This document shows positions 1-7,395 of a DNA stretch of 11,211 nucleotides, piece by piece; within the stretch, counting starts at the first letter, position 1, and each line of letters starts with the position of its first letter. The notes under the pieces are model-generated. The model searched no databases. It had not been told where the DNA came from and was given only the letters and a program-made list of their open reading frames with translations. Source of the DNA: Lachnospiraceae bacterium (GTDB lineage Bacteria > Bacillota > Clostridia > Lachnospirales > Lachnospiraceae); assembly GCA_017959525.1 (NCBI GenBank), contig JAGDAL010000365.1, positions 1 to 11,211 on the forward strand. The letters are read 5' to 3'. Both the position numbers and the translations under genes were made by a program.

Positions 1-1534
1 ACAGCTGGTCATAAGCACCCCAGTTCAAATCCTCCATGGAAGCCCCGCGCCCCAAGCACGGTACGTTGTTGCCGCAATTGGTCTCATACTGCTGCAACAT
101 GTTAATCGGATCATTGAAGTCCGCAACCCAGGTACCACGGGAGAATACATAATCTCCGGTCTCCTGTCTTGCAAAGAAGGCATTCTTATCCATCTCCTCG
201 ATGTCCATGATGATGCCCACCTGCGCCAAATCACTCTGAATGGACTCTGCCACCCGATGATTCATGTCACCATAGTTCATAATATAAGGAAGTCGAATCT
301 CCGGGCTACAGGTGTAGGTTCCGTCCGACTGTTCCTCGAAGGTATATCCGCACTCCTCTAAGAGCGCGATAGCTTCCTCTTCCATTCCGGCGCCGGTCTT
401 GTCCGCGTCAAAATAGGAGGTGTACTGGGTTTTGAAAACGCCACCGTTGCCATCGCTCATGCCGCTTGGCACGTAGGAATCCGCCAAGGTCTGTCCCTTG
501 TAGCCATAGTTGGCCATCAGGTACTTCCGGTCAATTAACATATTAATGGCCTGACGGAACTTCTTGGCCTGTTCTACGCTTAGATTTGCAAAAATCGGAG
601 CATTCACATTAAATGAAACGAACTCCACACCCAAGCGCTCTGCCACATGGAATTCCGGATTGCCCTTCAAGCTCTCCATCTCGGAGGATGGAATCTGGCT
701 GATATAATCCAAATCTCCGCTGTTATAAGCGGTATAGGAAATGCCGTCATCCGCATTCAGCATCAACTCCAAATGCTCTAACTGCACCTGGTCGGCATTA
801 TAGAAGTTCTCGTTTTTGTCATATACCATGGACTCTTCATGACGCCATTCCGTCAACTGGAAGGCACCGTTGCAGACAAATCCTGCTTCCCAGGTCCATG
901 CGCCCGGGGTATTGCCTGCCGGATTAGCTGCTTCCACGCTGGCACGATGTACCGGGAAGAATACCGGGAATGCCAGAAGCTCCAGGAAATAGGCACATGG
1001 CGTCGTCAAGGTCACTTCGATGGTATAGTCATCCACCGCACGCACCGCAAGGGTTCCGTCCTCATTCCGAGCTACCACATCAAACAGATTCACATAATCC
1101 ACCGCATTCTCCGGGAGAATGGCCCGATTCCAGCTATAGACGAAATCCTCCGCCTTCAGCGGATCTCCGTTACTCCACTTGGTCTCTTTCATATGGATGG
1201 TATACACCAATCCATCCTCGGAGATCTGCGGTTCCTCTGACGCAATGGCCGGAACAATTGCACCCTCCGGATCATAGGTATAGAGCCCTGCGAAGGTATT
1301 GGATGCCAACTTAATTCCATCCATAGTGGTATTTAAGGTTGGATCCAAGGACTTTGGCTCACTGGAAATATTAATAAAAAGTGTTGCGGTATCACTGTTG
1401 GTTACCGTAGTTTCTTTGCCGTTCTTTTCCTGGCCTGCGCTCTCGGTCGCCACCGGCTGTGTGGTCTCTTTGCCACAAGCAATCAGGTTCACGCCCATCA
1501 AAAGGGCCAGAAGACATGCTGTCACTTTCTTCAT
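1..1534 (-). CDS. OppA-like peptide-binding lipoprotein (ABC transporter solute-binding family 5), 3' end outside window
   Basis: The reading frame is open from an ATG at 1534 to the left edge, giving 511 codons with no stop; the family is usually 500-600 residues, so most of the protein is present. The N-terminus is a lipoprotein signal: Lys-Lys, a hydrophobic stretch, then a lipobox LIAC with Cys20, followed by a Thr/Ser/Glu-rich linker. The mature part has family-5 binding-protein landmarks: SSEPKSLDPTLN near residues 56-67, the TKWSNGDPLKAEDFVYSW segment, and a GTWVADFNDPINML segment corresponding to the GWCADYNEP region of E. coli OppA. It should be anchored outside the membrane and deliver peptides to an ABC permease. 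AGGAGGT at 1541-1547 fixes the start. No permease or ATPase gene for it is visible; they may lie past the left edge, or it may share the importer encoded at 3664-8382. The exact substrate is unknown. Frame and family are clear. Confidence 0.93.
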   Translation of the reverse strand, partial: MKKVTACLLALLMGVNLIACGKETTQPVATESAGQEKNGKETTVTNSDTATLFINISSEPKSLDPTLNTTMDGIKLASNTFAGLYTYDPEGAIVPAIASEEPQISEDGLVYTIHMKETKWSNGDPLKAEDFVYSWNRAILPENAVDYVNLFDVVARNEDGTLAVRAVDDYTIEVTLTTPCAYFLELLAFPVFFPVHRASVEAANPAGNTPGAWTWEAGFVCNGAFQLTEWRHEESMVYDKNENFYNADQVQLEHLELMLNADDGISYTAYNSGDLDYISQIPSSEMESLKGNPEFHVAERLGVEFVSFNVNAPIFANLSVEQAKKFRQAINMLIDRKYLMANYGYKGQTLADSYVPSGMSDGNGGVFKTQYTSYFDADKTGAGMEEEAIALLEECGYTFEEQSDGTYTCSPEIRLPYIMNYGDMNHRVAESIQSDLAQVGIIMDIEEMDKNAFFARQETGDYVFSRGTWVADFNDPINMLQQYETNCGNNVPCLGRGASMEDLNWGAYDQL

Positions 1535-1540
1535 CGCGTT

Positions 1541-1547
1541 ACCTCCT
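1541..1547 (-). promoter_or_regulatory. Ribosome-binding site of the OppA-like gene
   Basis: AGGAGGT on the minus strand, six bases upstream of the ATG at 1534. It is a near-perfect Shine-Dalgarno sequence and places the lipoprotein signal exactly at the N-terminus. Confidence 0.85.
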
Positions 1548-1641
1548 GAAAAAAGGATACATATATATCAGATTACCACTTTTCGCACCTGTTCTGCCAC
1601 AATCTTTTTATTGCATACACAAATAGCATGATTTTTTCTTA

Positions 1642-1670
1642 TTGAGGAAATATTTATGGAATGTTATCAT
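1642..1670 (+). promoter_or_regulatory. Sigma-A-type promoter of the EAL phosphodiesterase gene
   Basis: TTGAGG at 1642-1647 (4/6 match to the -35 consensus) and TATCAT at 1665-1670 (5/6 match to the -10) are separated by exactly 17 bases. A TG at 1662-1663, one base before the -10, makes it an extended -10 element. Transcription would start near 1677, about 30 bases before the ATG at 1708. This also argues against translation from the in-frame TTG at 1642, which would lie in the -35 box. Confidence 0.6.
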
Positions 1671-1695
1671 AGAAATGTGGGGAAAACCTGTATCT

Positions 1696-1703
1696 GGGGA
1701 GGT
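1696..1703 (+). promoter_or_regulatory. Ribosome-binding site that fixes the EAL gene start at 1708
   Basis: GGGGAGGT ends four bases before the ATG at 1708. The upstream in-frame TTG at 1642 has no comparable Shine-Dalgarno sequence, so the shorter protein is preferred. Confidence 0.75.
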
Positions 1704-1707
1704 ACGT

Positions 1708-3618
1708 ATGCAATACAACATGAACTTCGACATCGCCGCAATCTTTGTGTGCCTTTTTTCCATCTATTGTGTTATCGCAAAGAAAGGTTTGGTGCGTCAA
1801 CAGAATCGTGTGCTTCTAACACTCTGTATTATGACGCTGGCCTGCGCATCTTTTGATATTCTTGCGGTCATCTCTTTACAACCCGACACGACGATTCCAT
1901 ACACTGCTTCTTACATTCTGAATCTATGCTATTTTTTGATTCATAATGCGGTACCGTTGGTATGCCTTGTGTATCTGGGACATCTTACCGGAGAATGCTA
2001 CAAATATTCCGCCCTCTACTACGCGGGTATTTCCTTCCCATATGTATTATTGCTGATTGGACTGTTAACCAACCACATCCATCGGTTCCTATTTTCCATC
2101 ACTCCGGAGCATATTTACATTCGTGAGACCGGTTTCTTCTTATTGTATTTGGTTGCAGCCATTTATATTATTGCGATTATTGTGAAGCTCTTCCGTTTCC
2201 GGATTTCCATGGATCCGTCCCGTCGTTGGATGATTCTGTTCTATCTGGTATCCTCAGTGATTGCACTGACGGTGGAGTACTTCATTCCAAGTGCATTGGT
2301 AGAACTCTTTGGACAGTCCATCTCCATCCTCGGTGTCATTTTCACCATCGATAATCTGCGAGAGCTAACCGATGACAACACCAATGCCTATAACCAGATG
2401 GCCTTGGAAGAAGACCTGTCCCTTCTGATTCATGCGAAGCAGGAATTCCATGTGTTTGTTGTTAATGTACCGCACATTATGGATTCCATTCCAAGCCTTG
2501 GTGCAGCACCGGTATTTAAGATTCTGATGGATGTCAGCAATTTCTTAGCTTCCTTCCCAGGCAGTACCCTCTACCACTGCGGTGGTGGTCATTTTGCTAT
2601 GACCTATTTAGACGGTTCCAAGCGGGAAGAGATGTTAGAAGCCATCACCACACGCTTCCGGGAGCCATGGGAATATGAAAATATTCAGTTAACCTTGAAT
2701 ATGGAATTATGCTATGCCCAGTCACCGGAAGAGATTCGAAGCCTCCGGGACTTCTTCCTTATTATGCAAGCTCCGGTAAAACAATCCGGACGGGACAACA
2801 GCAACATCAATGTTTACGATTATCAGCGTTATCTGCGGGAGCGTCAGGTACTAGAAGCCTTGCATAAGGCCCTAAAAACCCACGGATTCGAGATTTACTA
2901 CCAGCCGATTATGGATGTGGCCAATCATGCCATCCATTCCGCAGAAGCCTTGATCCGCTTGAATGACGACGTCTTGGGATACGTTTCACCGGAAGAATTC
3001 ATTGCCATTGCAGAACGGCATGGACTCATCATCAAAATCGGCGATTACGTTATGGAAGAGGTCTGCAGATTTATCTGCGAAAACGATTTGAAGGACTATG
3101 GAATTCAGTATATTGATATTAATCTTTCACCGATTCAATGTATGGACCAGAAACTTGCATCCCGCTTCTTAGACATCATGAAGAAATACCATGTGGCCAC
3201 ACATCAGATCAATTTCGAGTTAACGGAAGCAGCCATCAACCGAAATCATGACCTTCTACCGTTACTCATTGAGCGTTTCTCCAAGCGTGGCGTGAACATT
3301 ACCCTGGATGATTACGGAACCGGTAATTCCAATATTTCCAACATCTTCCAGTTACCGTTCTTAATGGTGAAGCTGGATAAAAACATCCTCTGGAATGCGG
3401 AAAAGAGTAAGCGATCCTTAGAGATTTTGAAGCACACCATGAGCCTGGTGAAGAACATGGGTATGAAACTATTAATAGAAGGAATCGAGACGGAGCACCA
3501 GCTGAACTGGTTATTGGAAAACGGCGTAGATTACTGTCAGGGATACTACTTCTCAAGGGCAATTCCGGGAGGCGATTTCCTCCGTTTCATTGAACATTTT
3601 AATCACTTAGAAGAGTAA
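1708..3618 (+). CDS. Membrane-anchored cyclic-di-GMP phosphodiesterase: multi-TM sensor, degenerate GGDEF, EAL domain
   Basis: This 636-residue protein probably hydrolyses cyclic-di-GMP to pGpG at the inner face of the membrane. Residues 1-216 contain about seven hydrophobic segments (near 6-24, 33-57, 63-95, 102-126, 142-162, 173-194 and 197-216), resembling the 7TM sensory modules found on some kinases and GGDEF proteins. Residues about 220-370 look like a GGDEF fold, but the signature reads GGGHF (292-296), so cyclase activity is unlikely. The EAL domain (about 390-630) keeps the expected catalytic and metal-binding landmarks: Q399 in YYQPI, EAL 413-415, N472 in NLSP, E504 in ELTE, DD 534-535 in DDYGTG, K555, E591 in EGIET and Q611 in QGYYFS. 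It should therefore be active. The start at 1708 is chosen from the ribosome-binding site and promoter; an in-frame TTG at 1642 would add 22 residues. It is transcribed alone, divergent from the OppA-like gene and convergent with oppF. The signal it senses cannot be read from the sequence. Confidence 0.92.
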   Translation: MQYNMNFDIAAIFVCLFSIYCVIAKKGLVRQQNRVLLTLCIMTLACASFDILAVISLQPDTTIPYTASYILNLCYFLIHNAVPLVCLVYLGHLTGECYKYSALYYAGISFPYVLLLIGLLTNHIHRFLFSITPEHIYIRETGFFLLYLVAAIYIIAIIVKLFRFRISMDPSRRWMILFYLVSSVIALTVEYFIPSALVELFGQSISILGVIFTIDNLRELTDDNTNAYNQMALEEDLSLLIHAKQEFHVFVVNVPHIMDSIPSLGAAPVFKILMDVSNFLASFPGSTLYHCGGGHFAMTYLDGSKREEMLEAITTRFREPWEYENIQLTLNMELCYAQSPEEIRSLRDFFLIMQAPVKQSGRDNSNINVYDYQRYLRERQVLEALHKALKTHGFEIYYQPIMDVANHAIHSAEALIRLNDDVLGYVSPEEFIAIAERHGLIIKIGDYVMEEVCRFICENDLKDYGIQYIDINLSPIQCMDQKLASRFLDIMKKYHVATHQINFELTEAAINRNHDLLPLLIERFSKRGVNITLDDYGTGNSNISNIFQLPFLMVKLDKNILWNAEKSKRSLEILKHTMSLVKNMGMKLLIEGIETEHQLNWLLENGVDYCQGYYFSRAIPGGDFLRFIEHFNHLEE

Positions 3619-3656
3619 AAAAAGACCTCAGGGCAATTGTCCTGAGGTCTTCTATT
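3617..3656. terminator. Bidirectional intrinsic terminator between the EAL gene and oppF
   Basis: A perfect 11-bp stem (3622-3632 with 3641-3651) encloses an 8-base loop. Read on the minus strand, it is followed by a run of at least five U, giving a strong terminator for the opp operon. Read on the plus strand, it is followed only by CUAUUAU, a weaker tail, but still the likely terminator of the EAL gene, whose TAA lies at the edge of the A-run. Confidence 0.88.
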
Positions 3657-3663
3657 ATGCATC

Positions 3664-4689
3664 TTACTTGTCGTACAAGTGGCATACACAGTAGTGTCCC
3701 GGCTCGACTTCCACCTGATGTGGAGCCTCCACCTTACAACGCTCGGTAGCGTATGGGCAACGTGTATGGAACTTACAACCCTTAGGCGGGTTGGCTGGGG
3801 AAGGAATGCTTCCCTCCAATACGATACGGTTCATCTTTGCCTTCGGATCCGGAATCGGAATTGCGGAGAACAAAGCCTTGGTGTATGGATGTAATGGGCT
3901 CTTGAAGATATCCTTCTTATCACCATACTCTACCAAATTACCAAGGTACATAACACCTACGGTATCGGAAATATGCTCTACGACGGATAAGTCGTGAGAG
4001 ATGAAGAGGTAAGTTAAGTTACGCTCTTCCTGCAACTTGTTTAACAAGTTAATAATCTGTGCCTGGATGGATACGTCCAATGCGGAAACCGGCTCATCAC
4101 ATACAACGAATTCCGGATTCAATGCCAATGCTCTGGCGATGCAGATACGCTGACGCTGTCCACCGGAGAACTCATGTGGATAACGGTCCTTATGGAATGG
4201 CTGCAAACCACACTCATCCATAACCTTATCCAAGTAATCCTCGTACTCTGCCTTCGAAACAACACCGTGCTCCTTTACCGCTTCTCCGATAATCTCACCA
4301 ACCGGAAGACGTGGAGATAAGGAAGAGAATGGATCCTGGAAGATGATCTGCATCTTGGTACGCAGATCTCTCATCTCCTTCTTGGACATGTCATAGACTT
4401 CCTGTCCGTTGAAGAGAACCTGTCCACCGGTCTTCTCGCCGGAGAGACGAAGGATGACACGACCAGTGGTTGTCTTACCACATCCGGACTCACCTACGAG
4501 ACCCATGGTCGTACCACGCTTCAAGTTGAAGGTAACACCGTCAACTGCCTTAACCGCACCAACTTCCTTACCAAGGCTTCCCTTGATTGGGAAGTATTTC
4601 TTTAACTGATTAACCATCAGAATGTACTGAGGGTCATAAGTAACCGGGGTAAAATCTTCCGGCATTACAATCTGACTTTTCTTAGCCAT
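3664..4689 (-). CDS. oppF: Oligopeptide/dipeptide ABC transporter ATP-binding protein OppF
   Basis: This 341-residue cytoplasmic ATPase is one of the two that power the peptide importer. Nucleotide-binding motifs occur in order: Walker A GESGCGKT (66-73), Q-loop Q118 in IIFQDP, signature FSGGQ (174-178), Walker B FVVCDEP with Glu199, D-loop SALD (202-205) and switch His232 in SHD. The C-terminal oligopeptide-transporter region starts near HPYTKAL (267-273) and has Cys305, Cys311, Cys318, Cys334 and Cys336. Related OppD/DppD proteins can carry an iron-sulfur cluster in this region; that is inference here. The ATG at 4689 is chosen because AGGAGG (4699-4704) lies nine bases upstream. An in-frame ATG at 4713 would add eight residues but lacks a ribosome-binding site and overlaps oppD. 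The gene starts one base after the oppD stop, suggesting translational coupling, and is last in the operon before the terminator at 3617-3656. OppF versus DppF or AppF cannot be settled without substrate data. Confidence 0.95.
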   Translation of the reverse strand: MAKKSQIVMPEDFTPVTYDPQYILMVNQLKKYFPIKGSLGKEVGAVKAVDGVTFNLKRGTTMGLVGESGCGKTTTGRVILRLSGEKTGGQVLFNGQEVYDMSKKEMRDLRTKMQIIFQDPFSSLSPRLPVGEIIGEAVKEHGVVSKAEYEDYLDKVMDECGLQPFHKDRYPHEFSGGQRQRICIARALALNPEFVVCDEPVSALDVSIQAQIINLLNKLQEERNLTYLFISHDLSVVEHISDTVGVMYLGNLVEYGDKKDIFKSPLHPYTKALFSAIPIPDPKAKMNRIVLEGSIPSPANPPKGCKFHTRCPYATERCKVEAPHQVEVEPGHYCVCHLYDK

Positions 4690-4690
4690 C

Positions 4691-5839
4691 TTACTTGCCC
4701 TCCTTCTGATCATAATAACGATAGCAGCTTACCTTATGAGTCTCAGATAAGGAGATCTCGCAAGGATACTCACCGTTACAAGCCTCGATGCACTTATCGC
4801 AACGATCCTTGAAATAGCAGTAGTTCGGCATATTGATTGGGTTCGGAACCTTACCCGGAATGGAGTAAAGCTCGTCCACCTCACGGCCAACTACCGGCTT
4901 GGATGCCATCAAACCGATGGTATATGGATGAGAAGGATGCTCGAAAATATCTTCTGCCGTACCTTTTTCAACAACACGTCCGGCATACATAACAACAACA
5001 TAATCTGCCATCTCAGCGATTACACCAAGGTCATGGGTAATCAACATAATGGAAGAATTGATCTTGTCCTTCAGGTTACGAAGAAGGTCCAAAATCTGTG
5101 CCTGGATGGTAACATCCAATGCAGTGGTAGGCTCATCTGCGATGATAACCTTCGGGTTACAAGCAAGTGCCATAGCGATAACGATACGCTGACGCATACC
5201 ACCGGACAACTCGTGAGGGAACATATTGTAAACACCCTCGCTGTTGGCGATACCAACCTGCTCTAAGAGCTCGATACAACGAGCCTTGATGTCTTCCTTG
5301 GTCTTGCCTTCGCCGTCATGAAGCTCAATAACCTCTTCGATCTGCTCACCGATACGGAATACCGGGTTCAGAGAAGTCATCGGCTCCTGGAAGATCATGG
5401 ATACTTCGTTACCACGAATCTTCTGCATTGCTTCCTGAGGAGTCTTGGCAATATCGTATACCTTGTCTCCTAAGTTCAAGCGAATCTCACCGGACAGAAT
5501 CTGTCCGTGTGGACGCTGTAATAACTGCATTAAGGAAAGAGAGGTAACGGACTTACCGCAACCGGACTCTCCTACGACACCTACGGTCTTACCGATTGGT
5601 ACTTCGAAGGAAACACCGTCTACAGACTTAACAGTTCCTGCATCGGTAAAGAAGTAGGTATGTAAATCATCAAATTCAACCGCATTCTCCGGATTCTTCA
5701 TCTGGGTTGTATACTCAGATTCCGGAACATTCTTGCGCTTTCTCTTTTTCTCTAATTCATTGGTAATCTTACGATTGGCCTTGGAAATCTTGCGTGCTTC
5801 CTTGGCGGTAAGATATCCCTCTGGACGTTTCTTAGCCAT
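4691..5839 (-). CDS. oppD: Oligopeptide/dipeptide ABC transporter ATP-binding protein OppD, with basic N-terminal extension
   Basis: This 382-residue protein is the partner ATPase of OppF. Motifs in order: Walker A GESGCGKS (90-97), Q151 in MIFQEP, signature LSGGM (211-215), Walker B VIIADEP with Glu236, and His269 in THD. The ABC fold begins only at about residue 54. Before it comes a strongly basic, probably unstructured extension rich in Lys and Arg, including KKRKRK at 31-36. Typical OppD proteins are about 320-350 residues and lack it. The C-terminal HPYTIGL region is followed by Cys341, Cys347, Cys350, Cys354, Cys360 and Cys372, more cysteines than the usual four of the family's iron-sulfur site. 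The ATG at 5839 is preferred because AGGTGG (5845-5850) lies five bases upstream; the in-frame GTG at 5848 falls inside that element. The ribosome-binding site touches the oppC stop codon, so the two are likely translationally coupled. Confidence 0.95.
   Translation of the reverse strand: MAKKRPEGYLTAKEARKISKANRKITNELEKKRKRKNVPESEYTTQMKNPENAVEFDDLHTYFFTDAGTVKSVDGVSFEVPIGKTVGVVGESGCGKSVTSLSLMQLLQRPHGQILSGEIRLNLGDKVYDIAKTPQEAMQKIRGNEVSMIFQEPMTSLNPVFRIGEQIEEVIELHDGEGKTKEDIKARCIELLEQVGIANSEGVYNMFPHELSGGMRQRIVIAMALACNPKVIIADEPTTALDVTIQAQILDLLRNLKDKINSSIMLITHDLGVIAEMADYVVVMYAGRVVEKGTAEDIFEHPSHPYTIGLMASKPVVGREVDELYSIPGKVPNPINMPNYCYFKDRCDKCIEACNGEYPCEISLSETHKVSCYRYYDQKEGK
4699..4704 (-). promoter_or_regulatory. 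Ribosome-binding site that fixes the oppF start
   Basis: AGGAGG on the minus strand lies inside the last codons of oppD, nine bases before the ATG at 4689. No such element precedes the alternative ATG at 4713. Confidence 0.75.
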
Positions 5840-5844
5840 ATGTA

Positions 5845-5850
5845 CCACCT
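5845..5850 (-). promoter_or_regulatory. Ribosome-binding site that fixes the oppD start
   Basis: AGGTGG (one mismatch to AGGAGG) lies five bases upstream of the ATG at 5839 and overlaps the last base of the oppC TAA. The alternative GTG start at 5848 is within this site and so is unlikely. Confidence 0.6.
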
Positions 5851-7382
5851 TATCTCTTCATACGTGGGTCGAAGGCATCACGAAGGCCATCTCCTACGAA
5901 GTTAAATCCTAAAACTGCAATCAACAAACAGATTCCTGCAGGAATCCATACGAACCAATAATGTGTCATAACGAATGCGTTATTAACATCATTGATGATG
6001 TTACCCCAAGAAGCGAATGGGAACTTAACACCAAGTCCTAAGAAGGATAAGGTTGCTTCCGTAATAATGGTAGAACCAAGGCTCATTGTACAAATAACAA
6101 TCAGCTGTGGAATAACATTCGGAATCAAGTGCTTAAAAATACGCTTGCTAGTACGGATACCACAAGCCTCGGTAGCGGTCATAAATTCCTGCTCACGCAA
6201 GGAAAGGATCTGACCACGAACCAGACGAGCGATACTTGGCCATCCTAAGAAACCAAGAATCAGCATCAGGTATAACATACGAATCTGTGGATCCAACTTC
6301 ATGGCATCCATCGCTGCACCTAAGATAATGATCAAAGGCAGAGACGGAATACAGTAGAAGATATCTACGATTCGCATGATCAGGTTATCTACCCAACCTC
6401 CGAAGTATCCGCTGACACCACCAAGGATAATACCAAGAACAGCTTCGATAATAACAACGATGAAACCGATGATCAAAGATACGCGTCCACCGTACATCAA
6501 ACGGGTTAACATATCCATACCGTTGGTATCGGTACCAAGCCAATGCTCCTTAGAAGGTGATGCATAGGAATCGTATACGTAAGTTGCGGTTCCCTCGGTA
6601 ATGGACCATACCTTAGCGGTAGCATCATAAGAGATGTTGTACTGATGCTCTTCTCCGTCTTCCCCGGTAAAGGTAAACTCAGATGCATCTGCTGCAATCT
6701 GGGATGCAACTTCCTCACCGTACTCACGGGAGATGACTACATCGCTCTGTGCGGAAGAGATAACAAAACGGGTAATGTAACCAATGGTCTCGCCACCCTT
6801 CATAATGTTGCCATCCTCATCCAAGGTGTACTCGGTATCGGCAACGGTAAATGCCTTCTCATCATTGGTATAAGCAACCAATGCTGCATGAATTTCATCA
6901 AAGCTTAAATCAGCTACTTTGTTAACGATGTCCTTGAATGCGATTGCTACGGTCTCACCGTTCTCGGAGATCATGTAGAAATCCTTACCTTCTTCGGTCA
7001 ATTCATAGGTTGCATCTTTGGTCTCAAAAGTAGTCTCGCCCTTACCCTGAGCCAGTAAGAACTTCGCCTGGGCAATAGAGTCAAAATTCTTTCCGTCTGC
7101 GCTTAAATAACGGAAATCTGCATTCTGGGTTACAGCTGCATATTCCTTCTTCAAATCCGTGTACTTGTAGAACTGCTCATCCTGACGGTATGGGCTAATC
7201 AAGCCACCGACGAAAGAAAATAAAAACATGGCAATCAACATCACCATTCCCACAACTGCCAAACGGTTACGGAAGAAACGCTGTGCTACCAACGCTCCCG
7301 GTGATAAGGTTCTGACACGACGGTCATCATTGAGAGACAGCTGCTCATTTTTTGTCTCGTTTGTATTCTGTAAATCGCTCAT
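5850..7382 (-). CDS. oppC: Peptide ABC transporter permease OppC with large extracytoplasmic insertion
   Basis: This 510-residue permease should pair with OppB to form the peptide channel; usual OppC/DppC proteins are about 280-330 residues. The cytoplasmic N-terminus (about 1-38) leads to TM1 (about 41-62). The canonical short loop is replaced by about 210 residues (66-275) of acidic, predicted beta-rich sequence. The normal permease then resumes at HWLGTDTNGMDMLTRLMYGG (280-299), with TM segments near 303-325, 335-357, 367-385, 424-446 and 477-497. The EAA loop that contacts the ATPase is present (ATEACG at 403-408, then HLIPN at 418-422), as is the DPRMKR C-terminus. With TM1 in its standard orientation, the insertion lies outside the membrane. 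Residues about 119-150 and 178-205 resemble each other, suggesting an internal repeat. The start is set by AAGGAGG (7388-7394), five bases upstream; an ATG at 7403 would overlap oppB and lacks support. The oppB stop is 13 bases upstream. Confidence 0.94.
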   Translation of the reverse strand: MSDLQNTNETKNEQLSLNDDRRVRTLSPGALVAQRFFRNRLAVVGMVMLIAMFLFSFVGGLISPYRQDEQFYKYTDLKKEYAAVTQNADFRYLSADGKNFDSIAQAKFLLAQGKGETTFETKDATYELTEEGKDFYMISENGETVAIAFKDIVNKVADLSFDEIHAALVAYTNDEKAFTVADTEYTLDEDGNIMKGGETIGYITRFVISSAQSDVVISREYGEEVASQIAADASEFTFTGEDGEEHQYNISYDATAKVWSITEGTATYVYDSYASPSKEHWLGTDTNGMDMLTRLMYGGRVSLIIGFIVVIIEAVLGIILGGVSGYFGGWVDNLIMRIVDIFYCIPSLPLIIILGAAMDAMKLDPQIRMLYLMLILGFLGWPSIARLVRGQILSLREQEFMTATEACGIRTSKRIFKHLIPNVIPQLIVICTMSLGSTIITEATLSFLGLGVKFPFASWGNIINDVNNAFVMTHYWFVWIPAGICLLIAVLGFNFVGDGLRDAFDPRMKR

Positions 7383-7387
7383 GGCTG

Positions 7388-7394
7388 CCTCCTT
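7388..7394 (-). promoter_or_regulatory. Ribosome-binding site that fixes the oppC start
   Basis: AAGGAGG on the minus strand lies between the oppB TAG (7396-7398) and the oppC ATG at 7382, with a five-base spacer. It excludes the upstream in-frame ATG at 7403. Confidence 0.8.
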
Positions 7395-7395
7395 T

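Noticed and set aside
1..1534. Frameshift or pseudogene in the OppA-like gene
   Set aside because: Translation from 1534 to the window edge is uninterrupted and remains family-like; the missing stop is due only to the window boundary.
839..1631. Plus-strand open frames at 839-1240, 970-1314 and 1299-1631
   Set aside because: They lie opposite the OppA-like gene, whose minus-strand frame is continuous and matches the family throughout; they have no ribosome-binding sites or recognisable domains.
1550..1640. Promoter for the OppA-like gene on the minus strand
   Set aside because: TGATATATA near 1563-1571 resembles an extended -10, but there is no matching -35 hexamer, so I do not call it as a feature.
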